Source: Heliocidaris erythrogramma
Taxonomy: Eukaryota > Echinodermata > Echinoidea > Camarodonta > Echinometridae
Assembly: GCA_025617745.1 (NCBI GenBank)
Contig: CM046869.1
Span: 18,988,994-19,052,993 of the forward strand
Reading direction: 5' to 3'
DNA length: 64,000 bases
The position numbers were made by a program, and so were the translations under genes. The first letter of the stretch is position 1, and every line of letters starts with the position of its first letter. This document shows, piece after piece, positions 12,898 through 24,445 of this stretch. The notes under the pieces are model-generated. The model ran no database searches. It was not told the origin of the DNA and saw nothing but the letters and a program-made list of their open reading frames with translations.

Positions 12898-13724
12898 CTG
12901 CTCCAAGACAGAGAAATAACAAAGATATTCTGTGAATCAAGCAGGTTTCTCTTTTGTTAGATCTGATATTCTGTGAAGCAACCAGGTTTTCTCTTTTGTT
13001 AGATCTAGAATTTGATTTGCACATTTCAATGATTTTTGGAGTTTCATTTTCTTCTGAAATAACAATATATTAGAAATGACAAATTTTCTATACCTCTATA
13101 TTCTGTATTTTAAAGTAAAGAAACAGTACCCACATAATCAAATAAATATTCTGTATTAAAAAAGGTAATGAGTAACCTATTATATAGTTCATATAGTAAT
13201 ACCATTGTCGATCTTACCAAATCTTCAGAATATAAGCACTTTATCAGGGGGCTCGTCAAACAAAGTTTTGAACACAGTAAATATGAAGGAAAATCTTTCT
13301 TTTTACAAAGAAATTGAAATAATCTGTCTAAGAGGGAGTGTGGACTAAAGACCATGATTCCCCTGTCTCCGGAATTTGATAAAAATCATGAGGAAAAGAA
13401 TGGTTATTTCAGTATAATATTATCCCTGATAGCAGAAAGAGGAAAAAATGACGTGATATTTACATTGTGGTTTTCGTCTTTTTTACGTCCTGTAATTACG
13501 TCAATGAGACGACAACTTGCACCAACGCAAGACGTCAAGAGGACGTCTTATTTTGACGTCATCTGTACACTGTAAAAACTGAAGTGCTGTATATAGCACT
13601 TTTTGAGGGCATGCATAGGGACTGCACTCAGAGTGCTATTGAATGCACACAGCGTGCTATTTCAGCACTTTCAGCGGCTCCTTAAACTGCAAAACATTCA
13701 TTAAAAAATGATTTTGGCGATTTC

Positions 13725-13790
13725 GGCGAGCCTCGAACCAGGGTCCGCTGATCGAGAATTGCTGGCATTACCGCTAGACTAACTCACATC
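13725..13790 (-). repeat. tRNA-like SINE head (left arm of fold-back element)
   Basis: On the minus strand an A-box-like TTAGTCTAGCGG (13771-13782) is followed by a B box GGTTCGAGGC (13730-13739), the pol III internal promoter arrangement of tRNA genes. The body does not look like a functional tRNA, so I call it tRNA-derived. Confidence 0.6.
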
Positions 13791-13892
13791 ATACGATTTA
13801 GAGCAGATCATATTGTAACATAGTGAATTTACGACACCACATAGTTCATGTTATCTACTTGACTCCCATGACTAAACTGGATTGCAAGAAGC

Positions 13893-13958
13893 ATTCGTTA
13901 GTCCATCGGTAACGTCAGCGCCTCTCAATCAGCGGAGCCTGGTTCGAGGCTCGCCACG
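13893..13958 (+). repeat. tRNA-like SINE head (right arm of fold-back element)
   Basis: The A-box-like TTAGTCCATCGG (13898-13909) and B box GGTTCGAGGC (13941-13950) mirror the left-arm copy, with the same downstream GGCTCGCC. The two heads point away from each other. Confidence 0.6.
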
Positions 13959-14487
13959 GTCACATTTTTTTTGCTGGTAAATTAAGGTGCAGTTACTATA
14001 CATGCCCCTAAAAGTAGCACTTTAGTTTTTACAGTGTACAAGACGTAGAGATGACGTCTTGCGTTGGTTCAAGTTGTCGTCTAATTGACGTAATTACAGG
14101 ACGTAAAAAAGACGTAAACGACGACGTAAATATCACATCATTTTTTCCTCTTTCTGCTATCAGGGATGTTATAATTGATATGGATACGCATAATTATGAC
14201 TCAACATGATCAATTTTTATTTCCTTTAAAAAAAATTATTTTCGCATAATTTGTGCGTGTTGACAAAATTATTAAACTGTGTCCGCTTTGATTTAAAGGT
14301 AATGAATTGCCTTGTCAAAAAGTTATAAAATCAACTGATTTTTAGATATTTCCAAACACATAGTAGTTGTAAAAATCGCCTCTTCGCGCCATTTGCAATA
14401 ATTTAGATTCTATGCGTTATACGTCTTAATATCGTAGATCAATAATATCTCTGTCGAATCAATTTGTTGTGGTAGGTTTGTACTCAC

Positions 14488-15985
14488 CGATAGTAGGAAC
14501 ACCTGGATCTGCCCTTGAATGTCTAGAAGACATCGTGTTTGGCCACTCTTCATCGAAAGAAATCTTCGGTCGTGGTGCCAGGAGTTCGCACTGTGTCGCA
14601 GAATCACGCACTACTCTGTTGGGGTTGTTCGGATCCTGTCTCATCTTGTAGGAAGTAGAATGTGCTTCGTTGATCACCGAGTAGGTGGTGTGTCCAAGGT
14701 GTCTGTCCCTTTCAACTGAGTGAGGTCGGACCATCTTGGAGGAACCGACGGTCTTGTGAGGAATGGCATATATAGGCTCACCAGGACCTTGTGGCTGTTT
14801 AAATCCAGTGTGGAAACGGAAATTCCTTGGACTCGTGGGGGAACCCCCTTCCGGCCTGTTCAGGGGTATGCCGCCCATGTCTGCTCTATATCGACCTGGT
14901 GCAAAATGAGCAGAACTCTGTCCGGAGTGTTCGCTGTCTCCGTAATCGTAGAGATCTTCGTCGCTGCTATCTGAGCGTTGTGGATCTCGGAGTGTGAAAT
15001 TTGCATCGAAAGCTCGCACAGAACTTCCTGGCCTGTTGCTGTCTAGAGTAGCCCGGGAGGTGCCACGACGTCCTGATTTATGTTGGAAGCCGTCATCAAT
15101 CGTGATTCTTGCCTCATTGGTGATATGACGTGGTTCCATCTGAACTACCGTCGATTCTCTGAAACCTCTTGTAGGACTTCCTGGTCTAGAGCTAACAAAG
15201 CCCTGGTTGTCAATACCCAAGGTTGGTGAAGATGCACGGCGCTTTCCTCCGAGTCCAGTGTGGTAGCGGTAGGTCATCAAATCGTCGTCAGTCGTAGCCA
15301 TCCCGATGGTCCATTCTTGTGGCATAGGTTGTCGGACCATGCTCTTGAATCGGGCAGAGGAGAAATCAACGTCGACGTCAGAACCCTTGTGCAGACCATG
15401 AAGAATAGGAACCTCATCCTTTTGGCTAACCCTTCGGCTGTTGTATCCACTTCCGTCTTCCGATGAGTGCCATCCGGTTGAGTAGAGATAGTTGCTGCCG
15501 AGGTCTGGTTCGTAGTTGTGTCTTCCGTTCATGATGCTATCTCCCGTCTCCTTGTCAGTTGCGATTGGATAACGGTAGATGGCAGGGCCGTGGATAGCGC
15601 TTTCAGTATCGGTGTTGTCAGAGACACTGAAGACCTCCTGCTTCCTCTCGCTCTTCAAGCCCTGTCTGGTTTCCCTGTGCCGGTCTCGCTCCCTTTCCCC
15701 GCCATCGGGAGCGGCGACCTTCTCCTTGACCTTCACCTCCTTCCCGTCGCTTGTGATGAAGGTGTGCTCAAGCTTCGGTGGTCTTTTCTTAAAACAGTGT
15801 TTATAGCAAAGTATGGCACTGGTCTCCAGAATGATGGCCAGGATGAACGCTCCCATGACTGATCCTGCTAAGACACCATAGCTCACCACATTTGTCGGGC
15901 ATGCACCGGCACCTTGCCCCGACACTAGCGGCGTGAAGACGAGAAGGATAGATGAAGCGAGGAAGAGCTTGACTGATGGAGCCAT
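14488..15985 (-). CDS. Exon 1 (coding) of the giant single-pass membrane protein: signal peptide, TM helix, cytoplasmic tail
   Basis: It encodes 499 codons plus one base. The start ATG (15983-15985) lies in ATCATGG, a good Kozak context. Residues 1-23 look like a signal peptide ending VSG. Only about a dozen residues follow before a hydrophobic segment (about 36-60) and a basic stop-transfer KHCFKKR. The exposed ectodomain is therefore tiny and nearly all the protein is cytoplasmic. Cys60 and Cys64 at the membrane edge could be palmitoylated (inference). The tail is Ser/Arg/Asp-rich, contains two related motifs (YRYHTG at 239-244 and FRFHTG at 389-394) and carries DSATQCEL at 461-468, a first instance of the D-S-x-T-Q signature multiplied in exon 3. 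It ends VPTI plus G before donor GTGAGT (14482-14487). Reading on past that donor gives a short alternative end, EYKPTTTN then stop, which could be a retained-intron isoform. I do not recognise the family. Confidence 0.85.
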
Positions 15986-16088
15986 GATGGAAGGATTTGT
16001 TGTTTTAATCTAGTAACCAAGAGTTCGAATGAAGAAGAGAGCTATTGCAGACCTGATGTCAGTCGAATACAAAAAGTTCCTGGCAATT
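15986..16088 (-). other. 5' untranslated part of exon 1, beginning at a splice acceptor
   Basis: On the minus strand a pyrimidine-rich tract TTGCTTCTTCTTTCAG ends at 16089, a convincing acceptor, and 103 nt later comes the start ATG. So the mRNA probably has at least one upstream non-coding exon. The candidate for that exon is near 40 kb. Confidence 0.55.
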
Positions 16089-17121
16089 CTGAAAGAAGAA
16101 GCAAATAGGAAAATGTCATAAGTCTGGCATTACATTATAACCACAATAGCAAATATGAATTATACATAGTGTTGTTTAATTGGTCCCCAGAAATTCTAAA
16201 AGAATTTTTAAAAAATACACATCCAAAATTCACCTATCCCAACTTTTCTCGTTGAGATTATAGTATTCCTTAAAAATAAGTTTTAAGTAAACATTGAATA
16301 TGGAATTTAAATTGCATTAAAACATTATTTATTCAATGCCATACAAGTAATATCACGTGATGATTCCTATTTGCTTGGATACCTTAGGCTTAGCCGCTAC
16401 CTTATTCATAATTTGTTTACATGATAGCCGCCATCAGGTTGAAATCATGGACCTACAAATCAAAGTAAAAAGAAAAGAAAAATGATTGATGTCACAAGCC
16501 TAACACTGACTACAAGACATTCCAATACGTGCGAACTGAAATACGTTGACATTTCCGGAAGTATTTTTTTTTTTTTTTTTTGAAGAATTGTATTAACAAG
16601 TCTACAAACAGGATGGCTGAAAAGGGTGGGTATTAATGCTAACATTTCCTACAATGCTATCTCATATCCCATGACAATCAGTATTTAAATGCGATTAAAC
16701 GTGATTATCCACTTAAATGTCGATTTTATGTTGATGTGTTTATGAATATATATTATTTTGACCAGCATATATAAGTGTGGGTAACAGAATTTGAAATGGA
16801 CTAAGTTTTTTTTTTGTTAATAATCAATGCCATTCGATATTATATAATGAAAACAAAAGCTGGTAATTTTAGAAGATCGAATTCGTACTTATTGCTCATG
16901 TGAACCATTTTCTTTGTGATACATGTTCTGCAACGCGATGCAAAATACATGAGAATTCATGGTTTACTTAAATGTCTTTAAAAAAGCAGGTGGCGCAGTA
17001 CGTATATATTTTTTGGTTAAATACTTTCACTTACTTCTAGAATTTCCGATACATTTCTCCATGCTATACATGGGTTCTTTAGTTTCCCTAAAGAAAGACA
17101 ACACATATGAATATACTATAA
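16089..17121. other. Non-coding stretch without recognisable gene
   Basis: AT-rich sequence with a poly-T run near 16565. If the giant gene's first exon is at 40 kb, this is intronic. No supported ORF. Confidence 0.5.
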
Positions 17122-17311
17122 CAGGGGCGGATCCAGGATTTTGTAAAGGAGGGGGGCACACAAATCTCCGAAAATTTCCTGACAAGCAAAAAAAGAAAAA
17201 AAAAAGACAGACAAAAGGTTATCAGATTTTTTTGCTCCACTTTTCCTCCAGAATTCTCTGACAAGCAACAAAACCGGAATTGCCCCCCCCCCCCAAAAAA
17301 AAACAACAAAA

Positions 17312-17343
<32 letters not shown>

Positions 17344-17350
17344 CAAAAAC
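17122..17350. repeat. Terminal-motif repeat CAGGGGCGGATCCAGGAT
   Basis: The sequence at 17122-17139 followed by GGAGGGGGGCAC resembles the end of a non-autonomous DNA element. A related motif in reverse, ATCTTTGATCCGCCCCTG, is at 54889-54906. The stretch holds C-, A- and CAA-rich simple sequence. Class not determined. Confidence 0.4.
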
Positions 17351-18917
17351 AATCCGCCACTATACTATATTATATACATACTTCTTCAGAATGATTTTGT
17401 TTTTTGTCCTAACGCTTCCTTCTTGGATTACGATAAATGTACTAACAATTAGAGTAAGGATGTATTGAAATACATGTATACAGGTAGCCGTAAATCAAAA
17501 CAGGTACAGGTAGCCGTAAATCAAAACAGGCACAAGTAGCTGTAATCGTGTCAAGTATGCGGGAGGAAAACAATGAAAATCTCGTTGCAGTTCGATCTGA
17601 CGTCATGCTAAAATTAACATCAACAGAGCAGTTTTTCTCCAGTTGAGGGCACATACATTTCACACAACACAGACACTATTTGTTAAGCAGTGGCACATGA
17701 AGTCACGCTCCGCGGAATGCTTCTGTTTGCACAAAAGTAAGGATAAATGGATGTAAAGAAAATATCTTTATTTACCCTCCTGAATACTGCCACATATTTG
17801 GGAACAAATGTTTTAAAACAAACTCAAAGTATTCAGCAGAATGTCCATCATAACATGCTGAGTTTAAAATGTGCTTTGAACATTATAGGGGAAGTCCACC
17901 CTGCTATTTAGTTCATTGGAATGACGACAAGAGAATGAGAGAAACAGACATGTGAAAGTTTGAGCAAATTCGACAAGAAATAAGAAAGTTGGTGACGAAT
18001 CTTGGGAGCTCCTCTCCCATTCGGTCTGTACAGAAAATTTCACACATTTTCATTTTCTTAGTTGTCGACGAAGTAATACGTTTGTTTCATATAGGTTTCT
18101 TGTAAAAACATAATGTGCAATGATTATATCTAGGATGCATATATGATTTAATATTTTCTTTCAAAAAAGTGAAAATTCGTGATTGCTTTTAGTACAGGGC
18201 AAATGGGAGATGACCTCACATGATACGTCACAGAAATGTCAAGTTGTGTTTGATTGATTACAACGTAAAAGCTTCATAGCTTTATTTCTTCTCGGATTTT
18301 GCTCAAAATTTCATCGATATTTTTCTTTATTTTTTCTCCTTCTTTTAAAATCAACTTAATATCAGGGAGGAATTACCCTTTTCAGAGGTAAATAATTAAG
18401 ATTGATGAGAAGTCAAAAGCCTTCACTCAGGAATAAAGTGTTTTTAAGATTATAACTTATATGCATGTACGGTTAAGATTCTATTACACTTAGAGTCCCA
18501 AATTAAAATCAAAGGAGAAGAATGATTGTTTACGTTGAAAAGAAATGTTGAACATAAACTGAAGTATATATTACATTACATGAAACTTTTCGATGGCAAT
18601 TAAAGATTATATTTAATGCGTTTTTTTTAATTCAGACCGGAGTCTAAAATTTAGCTACCCAGTACCTTCGTTATCTATCCGGTCGCACAGTCTATAACGT
18701 CTCATATCATTTGTTGGTTGTGATTTTGAGATTTACTATAGTGAAAAAAAGAAGTAAATTCGACTTCCCCAAAACACACCTTTTTTTCATTTCTTATTTG
18801 CGAGAAAATATCGTTTACCTTGGCATCCAAAGGTGAAATCATGCTTCCTATGAATTTGTGTCCCTCACCTCCCCCGCCCTCTTTCAATTCCGGAGATCTT
18901 CAAACACTCTTGGCACT

Positions 18918-19265
18918 TGTGGATCAGTGGATCAGTGGATAAGTCCCCGGACTGTGAACCACGAGGTCCGGGGTTCGAATCCCACCGCAGCACTAGCGTC
19001 CTTTGGCAAGACGTTAATCTACATTTGCCACTCTCCACCCAGGTGTTAAATGGGTACCCGGTAGGATGGCGAAAGGTAATGTCCTTTGCTTAGCATGTGT
19101 GCGCTTACAGGCGACTGGCTGGAATGCTCCCCAGGGAGTGGAGAATGTGCATACACTGTGTGCGGGCGTGCCAGAATCCAATGACCGGGGGTAATAATTT
19201 GCGCCTTGAGCATCTAATCAGGATGGAAAAGTGCGCTATACAAGTCACATGTATTATTATTACTT
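18918..19265 (+). mobile_element. tRNA-derived SINE (family A)
   Basis: The head has an A-box-like TGGATCAGTGGATAAG (18928-18943) and a perfect B box GGTTCGAATCC (18972-18982), with the ATCAGTGG segment duplicated. The body is GC-rich compared with its surroundings. The tail GTGCGCTATACAAG followed by ATTATTATTA resembles the L2/V-SINE type of tail that borrows LINE machinery. It is non-coding. Confidence 0.75.
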
Positions 19266-19439
19266 ATAGGTGTATTAAGCTAATACATCATGTTCAAAGT
19301 GAAGGTTGAGTTCTAGGAAAGGTGAAAAATAATCTGTGATTTTTCTCATTCCTTTTATGCCAGTTTGGAAGAACATCCTAGTGGAATGTTCCCTGAAAAG
19401 GATTGCTCTTCAAATGCTCTCATAATCGAAATAGACTGG

Positions 19440-19700
19440 GGGCACCGGGGGGAATCCCCCCCCCCCCCCCCCCCCCATTCAGCCACAAAAAAAGCTAGAG
19501 CGAGAGCGAAAAAGCGGGGGAAGTGAGGGGAAAAGGCTTAAAAAGGCGCTACTAAGCCGTTGTCTGGCTCTCAAAATTTGCTAAAACGTCAAAGTTTTCG
19601 CGCTTCGCGCGGAAAGGGGGGAAATAACTCTCATCTCCCTGCACCCACCCCTGTTACCATGGGTGTCGATCCCGGGGGGATGGGGGTATATATATATATA
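19440..19700. repeat. C-run and GGGTGTCGATCC terminal-motif repeat
   Basis: A long C homopolymer near 19449-19476 is followed by GC-rich sequence and CATGGGTGTCGATCC at about 19658-19672. The same motif occurs at 50285, inverted at 51478-51490, and in a variant form at 56447. It looks like a dispersed element terminus of unknown class. Confidence 0.45.
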
Positions 19701-19829
19701 TGTGTGTGTGTGTGTGCAGTCCGATACACCCATTTCTGTGTGCAGTACATACATGACATATGCTTTTCAGCAAAATTGGGTTAATTTCTTATAACAGTAT
19801 ACACCAATTTTTATGTAGACATAATCCAC

Positions 19830-20025
19830 CTTTCAGACAGTTTCTTTCACAGTGTAAATGCATGACCAGAACTCAACTTTATCTTTAAAATGGACAGATG
19901 TGGGTACAAACACCTTGTCCAAGGATGTAAGCACCAAGCTAGAATCGAACCCAAGACCTCTCATATGAGAGTCAGGAGTCTTCACCAATTTACCACAACG
20001 ATCCCCTATAACTCCCGACAAGTAC
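19830..20025 (-). mobile_element. tRNA-derived SINE (family B), copy 1
   Basis: On the minus strand an A-box-like TGTGGTAAATTGGTGAAG (19980-19997) precedes a B box GGTTCGATTC (19942-19951). A body including AAGGTGTTTGTACCC and GTTCTGGTCATGCA follows. Further copies lie at 24755-24880 and 29948-30060. Confidence 0.65.
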
Positions 20026-20234
20026 ATGTATAAAGAATGCTAACATTTCAGTCATACAGTATGCACGATATAGTCCATCAAATTTCGGGGATAAGTTATT
20101 TAGGCAGAGTTGAAAAAGCCATCCTACTTTATTTGCAATATTGAAAGGAATATCTCACTTAAAACTCAGGTCGAAAAGCTTTACTACATGAAATATATAT
20201 ATTTATATATATATATATATATGTAATTTCTCTA

Positions 20235-20475
20235 GATTCCGCATTTGGGAGACACGGCTTTGTCATTTTAATTGTTCCGCGTGTCTCCCTAAAGCGGTTT
20301 CGTGTCTCCGTAAAGCGGTGGTTTCTAGTATGACGAAATAAACTGCATTGTTACGTGTCTCCCAAATGCGGAATCCAGCGTAATATATACATATTTTACT
20401 GCATTGTGTATTAGGGAGACACGAGGACAAAGAAGCAAGACAAATAGTGTCTCCCAAATACACCATCCAGTGAAA
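20235..20475. repeat. Inverted-repeat cluster built on GGGAGACAC / GTGTCTCCC
   Basis: A perfect 22-bp inverted repeat pairs 20235-20256 (GATTCCGCATTTGGGAGACA...) with 20354-20375. Further GGGAGACAC-type motifs occur at about 20281, 20301, 20413 and 20447, in both orientations. No ORF; it could form hairpins. Confidence 0.7.
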
Positions 20476-20479
20476 ACAT

Positions 20480-21476
20480 GATAATATATATATTATCATG
20501 TTTTATTAAAACTCACGATATTAGAATGTCAATATCATTAAATAATCATGATAATGCTTTTAGAAAATTTAATATCGGGACAAAACTCAGCCTAAAGTTT
20601 AAAGAACTAATGATGACTCATGATCAATATGAATAAAAATCGACAAATTTACATGAACTCACGATTCTAATCGGATTCAGTTCTTTTTCGTTTTTCCTTA
20701 GGCCTATATGGAAAAAAAAATGTTATAATCAATGATTCATGTAGAACCTTCTCGAATCAAATGCAGGTTGTATTTAGTTTTGATAGGAGTGTCTAAGATT
20801 GACTTTTGGAATGTGGTAGTTGGACATTTCATTCCTTCGCCACAACATGTTCTTAACATTATCTTCAACCAAATTCTTGTTTTCCTTTACACCTTCAGGT
20901 CTTTGTGTTCTCTCTCCAACAGAGAAGTAGCTTTTGGGCCCAAACCCGATGTCACTCAAACAAAAGTGAGAGTGCAAGAACTTCTTTGATGAAAAGAGCC
21001 AGTAGGTGCAAGGTACTTTAAGGGAACAAAAAATGCACGATTGCCAAAATGTCACGAATGTCTCCTTTTTTCGGAACACATATTTAGTTTCCAATGTAGG
21101 CACGGTTCCAAAAGTTTTCAAAGAGGGGATAAAAAGGACCCAACCCAGACACGACCTACGCATAACTATCAGGTGCTTGGTTTTGTTTATAATACATGTA
21201 CATAATTATAATTAATATTAATTTCATTTCATTTCATGTCATTTATTCAGTTCTGAATAGAGGTATAAATAAATAATATACATTTTACATGTGTGAAAAA
21301 GGAAACTCATTTCCAACAGAACTTTGAGCTCCAAGATATGCAAAAGCTGGGGCTATACATGTATATATACATAACGTTGTAAATTCCACTTAGTGGATTA
21401 GTGATAGATGAATAACGAGGTGATAATGCATTATTGGCCAACTGAAACTTATGTTCCAACTTCTGATATAAATAGG

Positions 21477-21478
<2 letters not shown>
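20480..21478. other. Non-coding AT-rich stretch
   Basis: No coding signal or recognisable element; ORFs here have no compositional support. Confidence 0.4.
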
Positions 21479-21516
<38 letters not shown>

Positions 21517-21999
21517 TCAATGATGAATAAGACAACCGTTAAGAGATGAAAGAATTCAAATTTTCGCCCATAGGGCTTCATCAGGAATGATGACTTTATT
21601 AAAAAATGCATCCAGCATCAGCAAAGCGCAATGCGCTAAAGGATAAGCGCATAGCGCATCAAAAGCAAAAGTGCAAAGGAGGGAGAAGAGAGAAAGAGAG
21701 AAAGAGAGAGAGAGGGGGGGGGGGGGCGGAGATCGCGCGCACTAGAGAGAAGAGAGAGAGAGAGAGAGAGAGGGTTTTACAGAGGAGAAATAGAGAGAAA
21801 GAGAGGAAAAGAGACAGAAAAGGAAAGAAAAGAAAAGAAAGGACAAGAAAGAAAGAAAGAAAACGTAGAAAATCACACGGTAGGAAAAGAGTAAAAAGAT
21901 ACATTCATCCCCCCAGGTTGGAGAGAGCCGAGATGGTGGATGAGGCGTTCCTCTCTCTCTTTCCTGGCCGCATCTGACTTGAAGTCATTGACAAGGATG

Positions 22000-22032
<33 letters not shown>

Positions 22033-22075
22033 ATTGATTTAGGTTACACAATCATTATTCTCTCATTTCCTTTCA

Positions 22076-22140
<65 letters not shown>
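21479..22140. repeat. Microsatellite cluster: (TA)n, purine-rich GA tract, (TA)n
   Basis: TA repeats occupy 21480-21512, about 22001-22030 and 22081-22140. A GAGA/GAAA purine-rich tract lies at about 21685-21890. The Arg/Glu/Lys-rich and Ser/Leu-rich ORFs here are translations of this simple sequence. Confidence 0.9.
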
Positions 22141-22143
<3 letters not shown>

Positions 22144-22263
22144 GGTAAGTAATATATAATCTAGCGAAGTTCTAGGTTTTTCATTTCTAGATGGAAGCCA
22201 AGAACGTGTTTCTTGTTCCTAGAAAACAATTTCTCAAATAGTCAACATGCCCTTTTTCATTAA

Positions 22264-22683
22264 AGGAGAATGAAGGTCAAAACATTGTAATCAAATGTTT
22301 ACAAACTAAAATTGTACTTGTTTGAATGATCCAAACATGTCACAAATCTGATGTACCATATTTGAGTAAATTCAATCTTAAAACATGGACTTGCGACGAT
22401 CTGGCACGGACATGGGCGCCGCCATGTTATGCGGAAAGTGACGAAATTGCGCTATAGTGTGTGATTGGCTGTTACCATTCATAGCTATCATGTCTCTACA
22501 AAACGTGTACAAAATATAATTTAAAGCAGATCTGTATCTAAAAATATTGAAAAACTGTAATTTACGTATTTAAAATGAAATAAAAATAGTGATAACAACA
22601 ATACAATTAATTTTACACTGATCTTTAGATTATCAAATAGACCTGTTTCTTAATGTTTCAAATGTTTTGACCTTCATTCTCCT
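22264..22683. mobile_element. MITE with perfect 23-bp terminal inverted repeats, TTAA-flanked
   Basis: The termini AGGAGAATGAAGGTCAAAAC... (22264-22286) and the complement (22661-22683) are perfect inverted repeats, flanked on both sides by TTAA (22260-22263 and 22684-22687). TTAA target sites are typical of piggyBac-type elements; a TA target (Tc1/mariner style) can also be read. The 420-bp interior has no ORF, so it is non-autonomous. Confidence 0.75.
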
Positions 22684-22689
22684 TTAACC

Positions 22690-23725
22690 ATAATTATGTG
22701 CTGTATTATTCAATATGAAGAATGCGTATCAAATTTTCCTTTCATACTAGACAACAACATATCAAATTACAAGTATTATGTACAAGTAAAAAAAAAAATA
22801 GGCGCACCCAATCACAGCGTCATCAGGCGAACATTAAAATTCAAACTTTCATGACATACAATGGATGCTATGTCCTGAATAGCAAGACTTGTGGCTAGGA
22901 CTGGTTATGTTTGAAGGCCTTTGACGCTTTTGTGATTATATATGCCTAGTTACAGTAAGGTAAATTTGTCTCCCTTTCATATGTAGACAACAACTAAAAT
23001 ATCAGCTGCTTGGTTCAGCAAATTAAAACTGACATTTTATTGTCTGACAGAATTATAGACATGTATCTGCTGACCTTCCTACTTTGATTGGATATATTTT
23101 TCATATATCCTCATAGTCCCTGATATATTTCATGCATGAAATTGAAAAACTAAGAGTAACCATTTACAAATCTACATGTATAACAATACCTTTTACATGA
23201 GGAAAAATGTAATAATTTCTCATAATTCGTGTTCACTTTTGACGGATGATTTCCGATATTTCCATTAACATTATGTGCCTTTGAAATAAAATGTCCTTCT
23301 TTTTAATTCCAAGGTGTGGTTTTCTTTATTTGCCCACGCCTGTGCTGAGTCATTTTCTACTCATTAAAACTTTTTTTTACTATAGAGAACGAAGGGAAAT
23401 AGACGTTACAATACGCGAAGAAACATATGACAACTAGGTAAGAGCTCAAGGTCATTTTATATAAGTTGCACCCATGTTACTTTTCAGGTTATCCTTTATT
23501 TGTTCCTTTTGCTTAGTTCATATTATAATGCTGTATAAAATGTACAAGACATAAATTCATATTCGATTCGTACATTATCGTATGGATTTGAAATAATCAT
23601 TAATCAATACTATATACAATCATAACATTTGTGGTGAAATGTAGAAATAAAGTTGACTACTCTTCATTCGATTATATTGTAAAAGGAACTGTCTAGAAGT
23701 AACTGAAAGTAATTGATGATGGAAT
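22690..23725. other. Non-coding stretch
   Basis: AT-rich, no supported ORF, no element that I can delimit. Confidence 0.4.
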
Positions 23726-23727
23726 GA

Positions 23728-24060
23728 TAAAAAGTGTTTATATAATGTGAGGTTTTGGAATCCTATAAACGATAAGATAATGACTAACACTTGTTGAGTG
23801 AGAAGCACTGTACACAGAAATGGGTTTATATGGGACTACGCATGCAAGTGGCTTAAAAATTTGGTCCACAGTTTTTTATATTGTTTTGTTTTTATTTTTT
23901 CGAGGCATATTTCGGAGATGAGGGCATTTGAAGAGTAATCCCTTTCCAGGGATATTTCTACTATGGTATTATTCCACAGTGACATAACAAGAATGAGAAA
24001 GCTCACAAATTATTTTTTCACCGTTACAAGAACTCAACCTCCTCTATAGGAGGGAGAATA
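23728..24060 (+). repeat. Interspersed repeat, copy 1 (partner at 30155-30600)
   Basis: Shared blocks with 30155-30600 include GGTTTTGGAATC / GTTTTGGAATC, TATGGGACTA, TTGGTCCA, GGGCATTTGAAGAGTAAT / GGGTATTTGAAGAGCAAT, AGCTCACAAATTATT and AGAACTCAA in the same order. Non-coding, class unknown. Confidence 0.6.
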
Positions 24061-24445
24061 AAGAAATTTTCGGCCTCTGGAAGCAATAATAGCCTATCCT
24101 TGATTGGTACAGGAGTCAAATAGTTTAACACTTAGACCTTTTCAGGGGGTGTTGTATTTGTGTAAGGAGGACGTGGCAAATTGATGAAGGAATGTTTTTT
24201 CTTTCTGTTTGTTTGTTTTTGTCTGTCCTCACTTTGTGTGTACACGATTGGAGATACTCCGATGTTCAAGACTCCCATTTCCAAATAAGGAAATTTAGTT
24301 ATTCCTTACCAAGGATAACCCAAACGATGAAAAAAGTTCGTGAGGAACACCATAGATAAGTAATATCATACCATCAATGGAAAAAGGCTTTTGATGCATG
24401 GCAAATTACCTCAACGTTATAGGTTTTTATCATATGATATATATC

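Larger units (their letters stand above)
13422..14167. mobile_element. Fold-back (palindromic) element in intron 1
   Basis: The ends ATCCCTGATAGCAGAAAGAG (13422) and its complement (to 14167) start long imperfect inverted arms. Both arms contain TTTTTTACGTCCTGTAATTA, the CAACGCAAGACGTC block and ACTGTAAAAACT. Toward the centre the symmetry continues through two opposed tRNA-like sequences. There is no ORF. An exact target duplication is not evident. Confidence 0.75.
12898..14487 (-). other. Intron 1 of the giant gene
   Basis: This 1,590-bp phase-1 intron runs from GTGAGT to GGAGCAG on the minus strand. It interrupts a Gly codon inside the PTIG/IIKL motif and hosts the fold-back element at 13422-14167. 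Confidence 0.8.

Noticed and set aside
12520-12935. Overlapping plus-strand ORFs with Arg/Asp-rich product
   Set aside because: Antisense shadow of the Arg/Ser-rich exon 2.
18928-18995. Functional tRNA gene
   Set aside because: A and B boxes are present but the sequence runs straight into a SINE body with an L2-like tail and I cannot fold a proper cloverleaf.
21606-21977. Arg/Glu/Lys-rich ORF resembling a charged coiled coil
   Set aside because: Translation of a GAGA/GAAA microsatellite.
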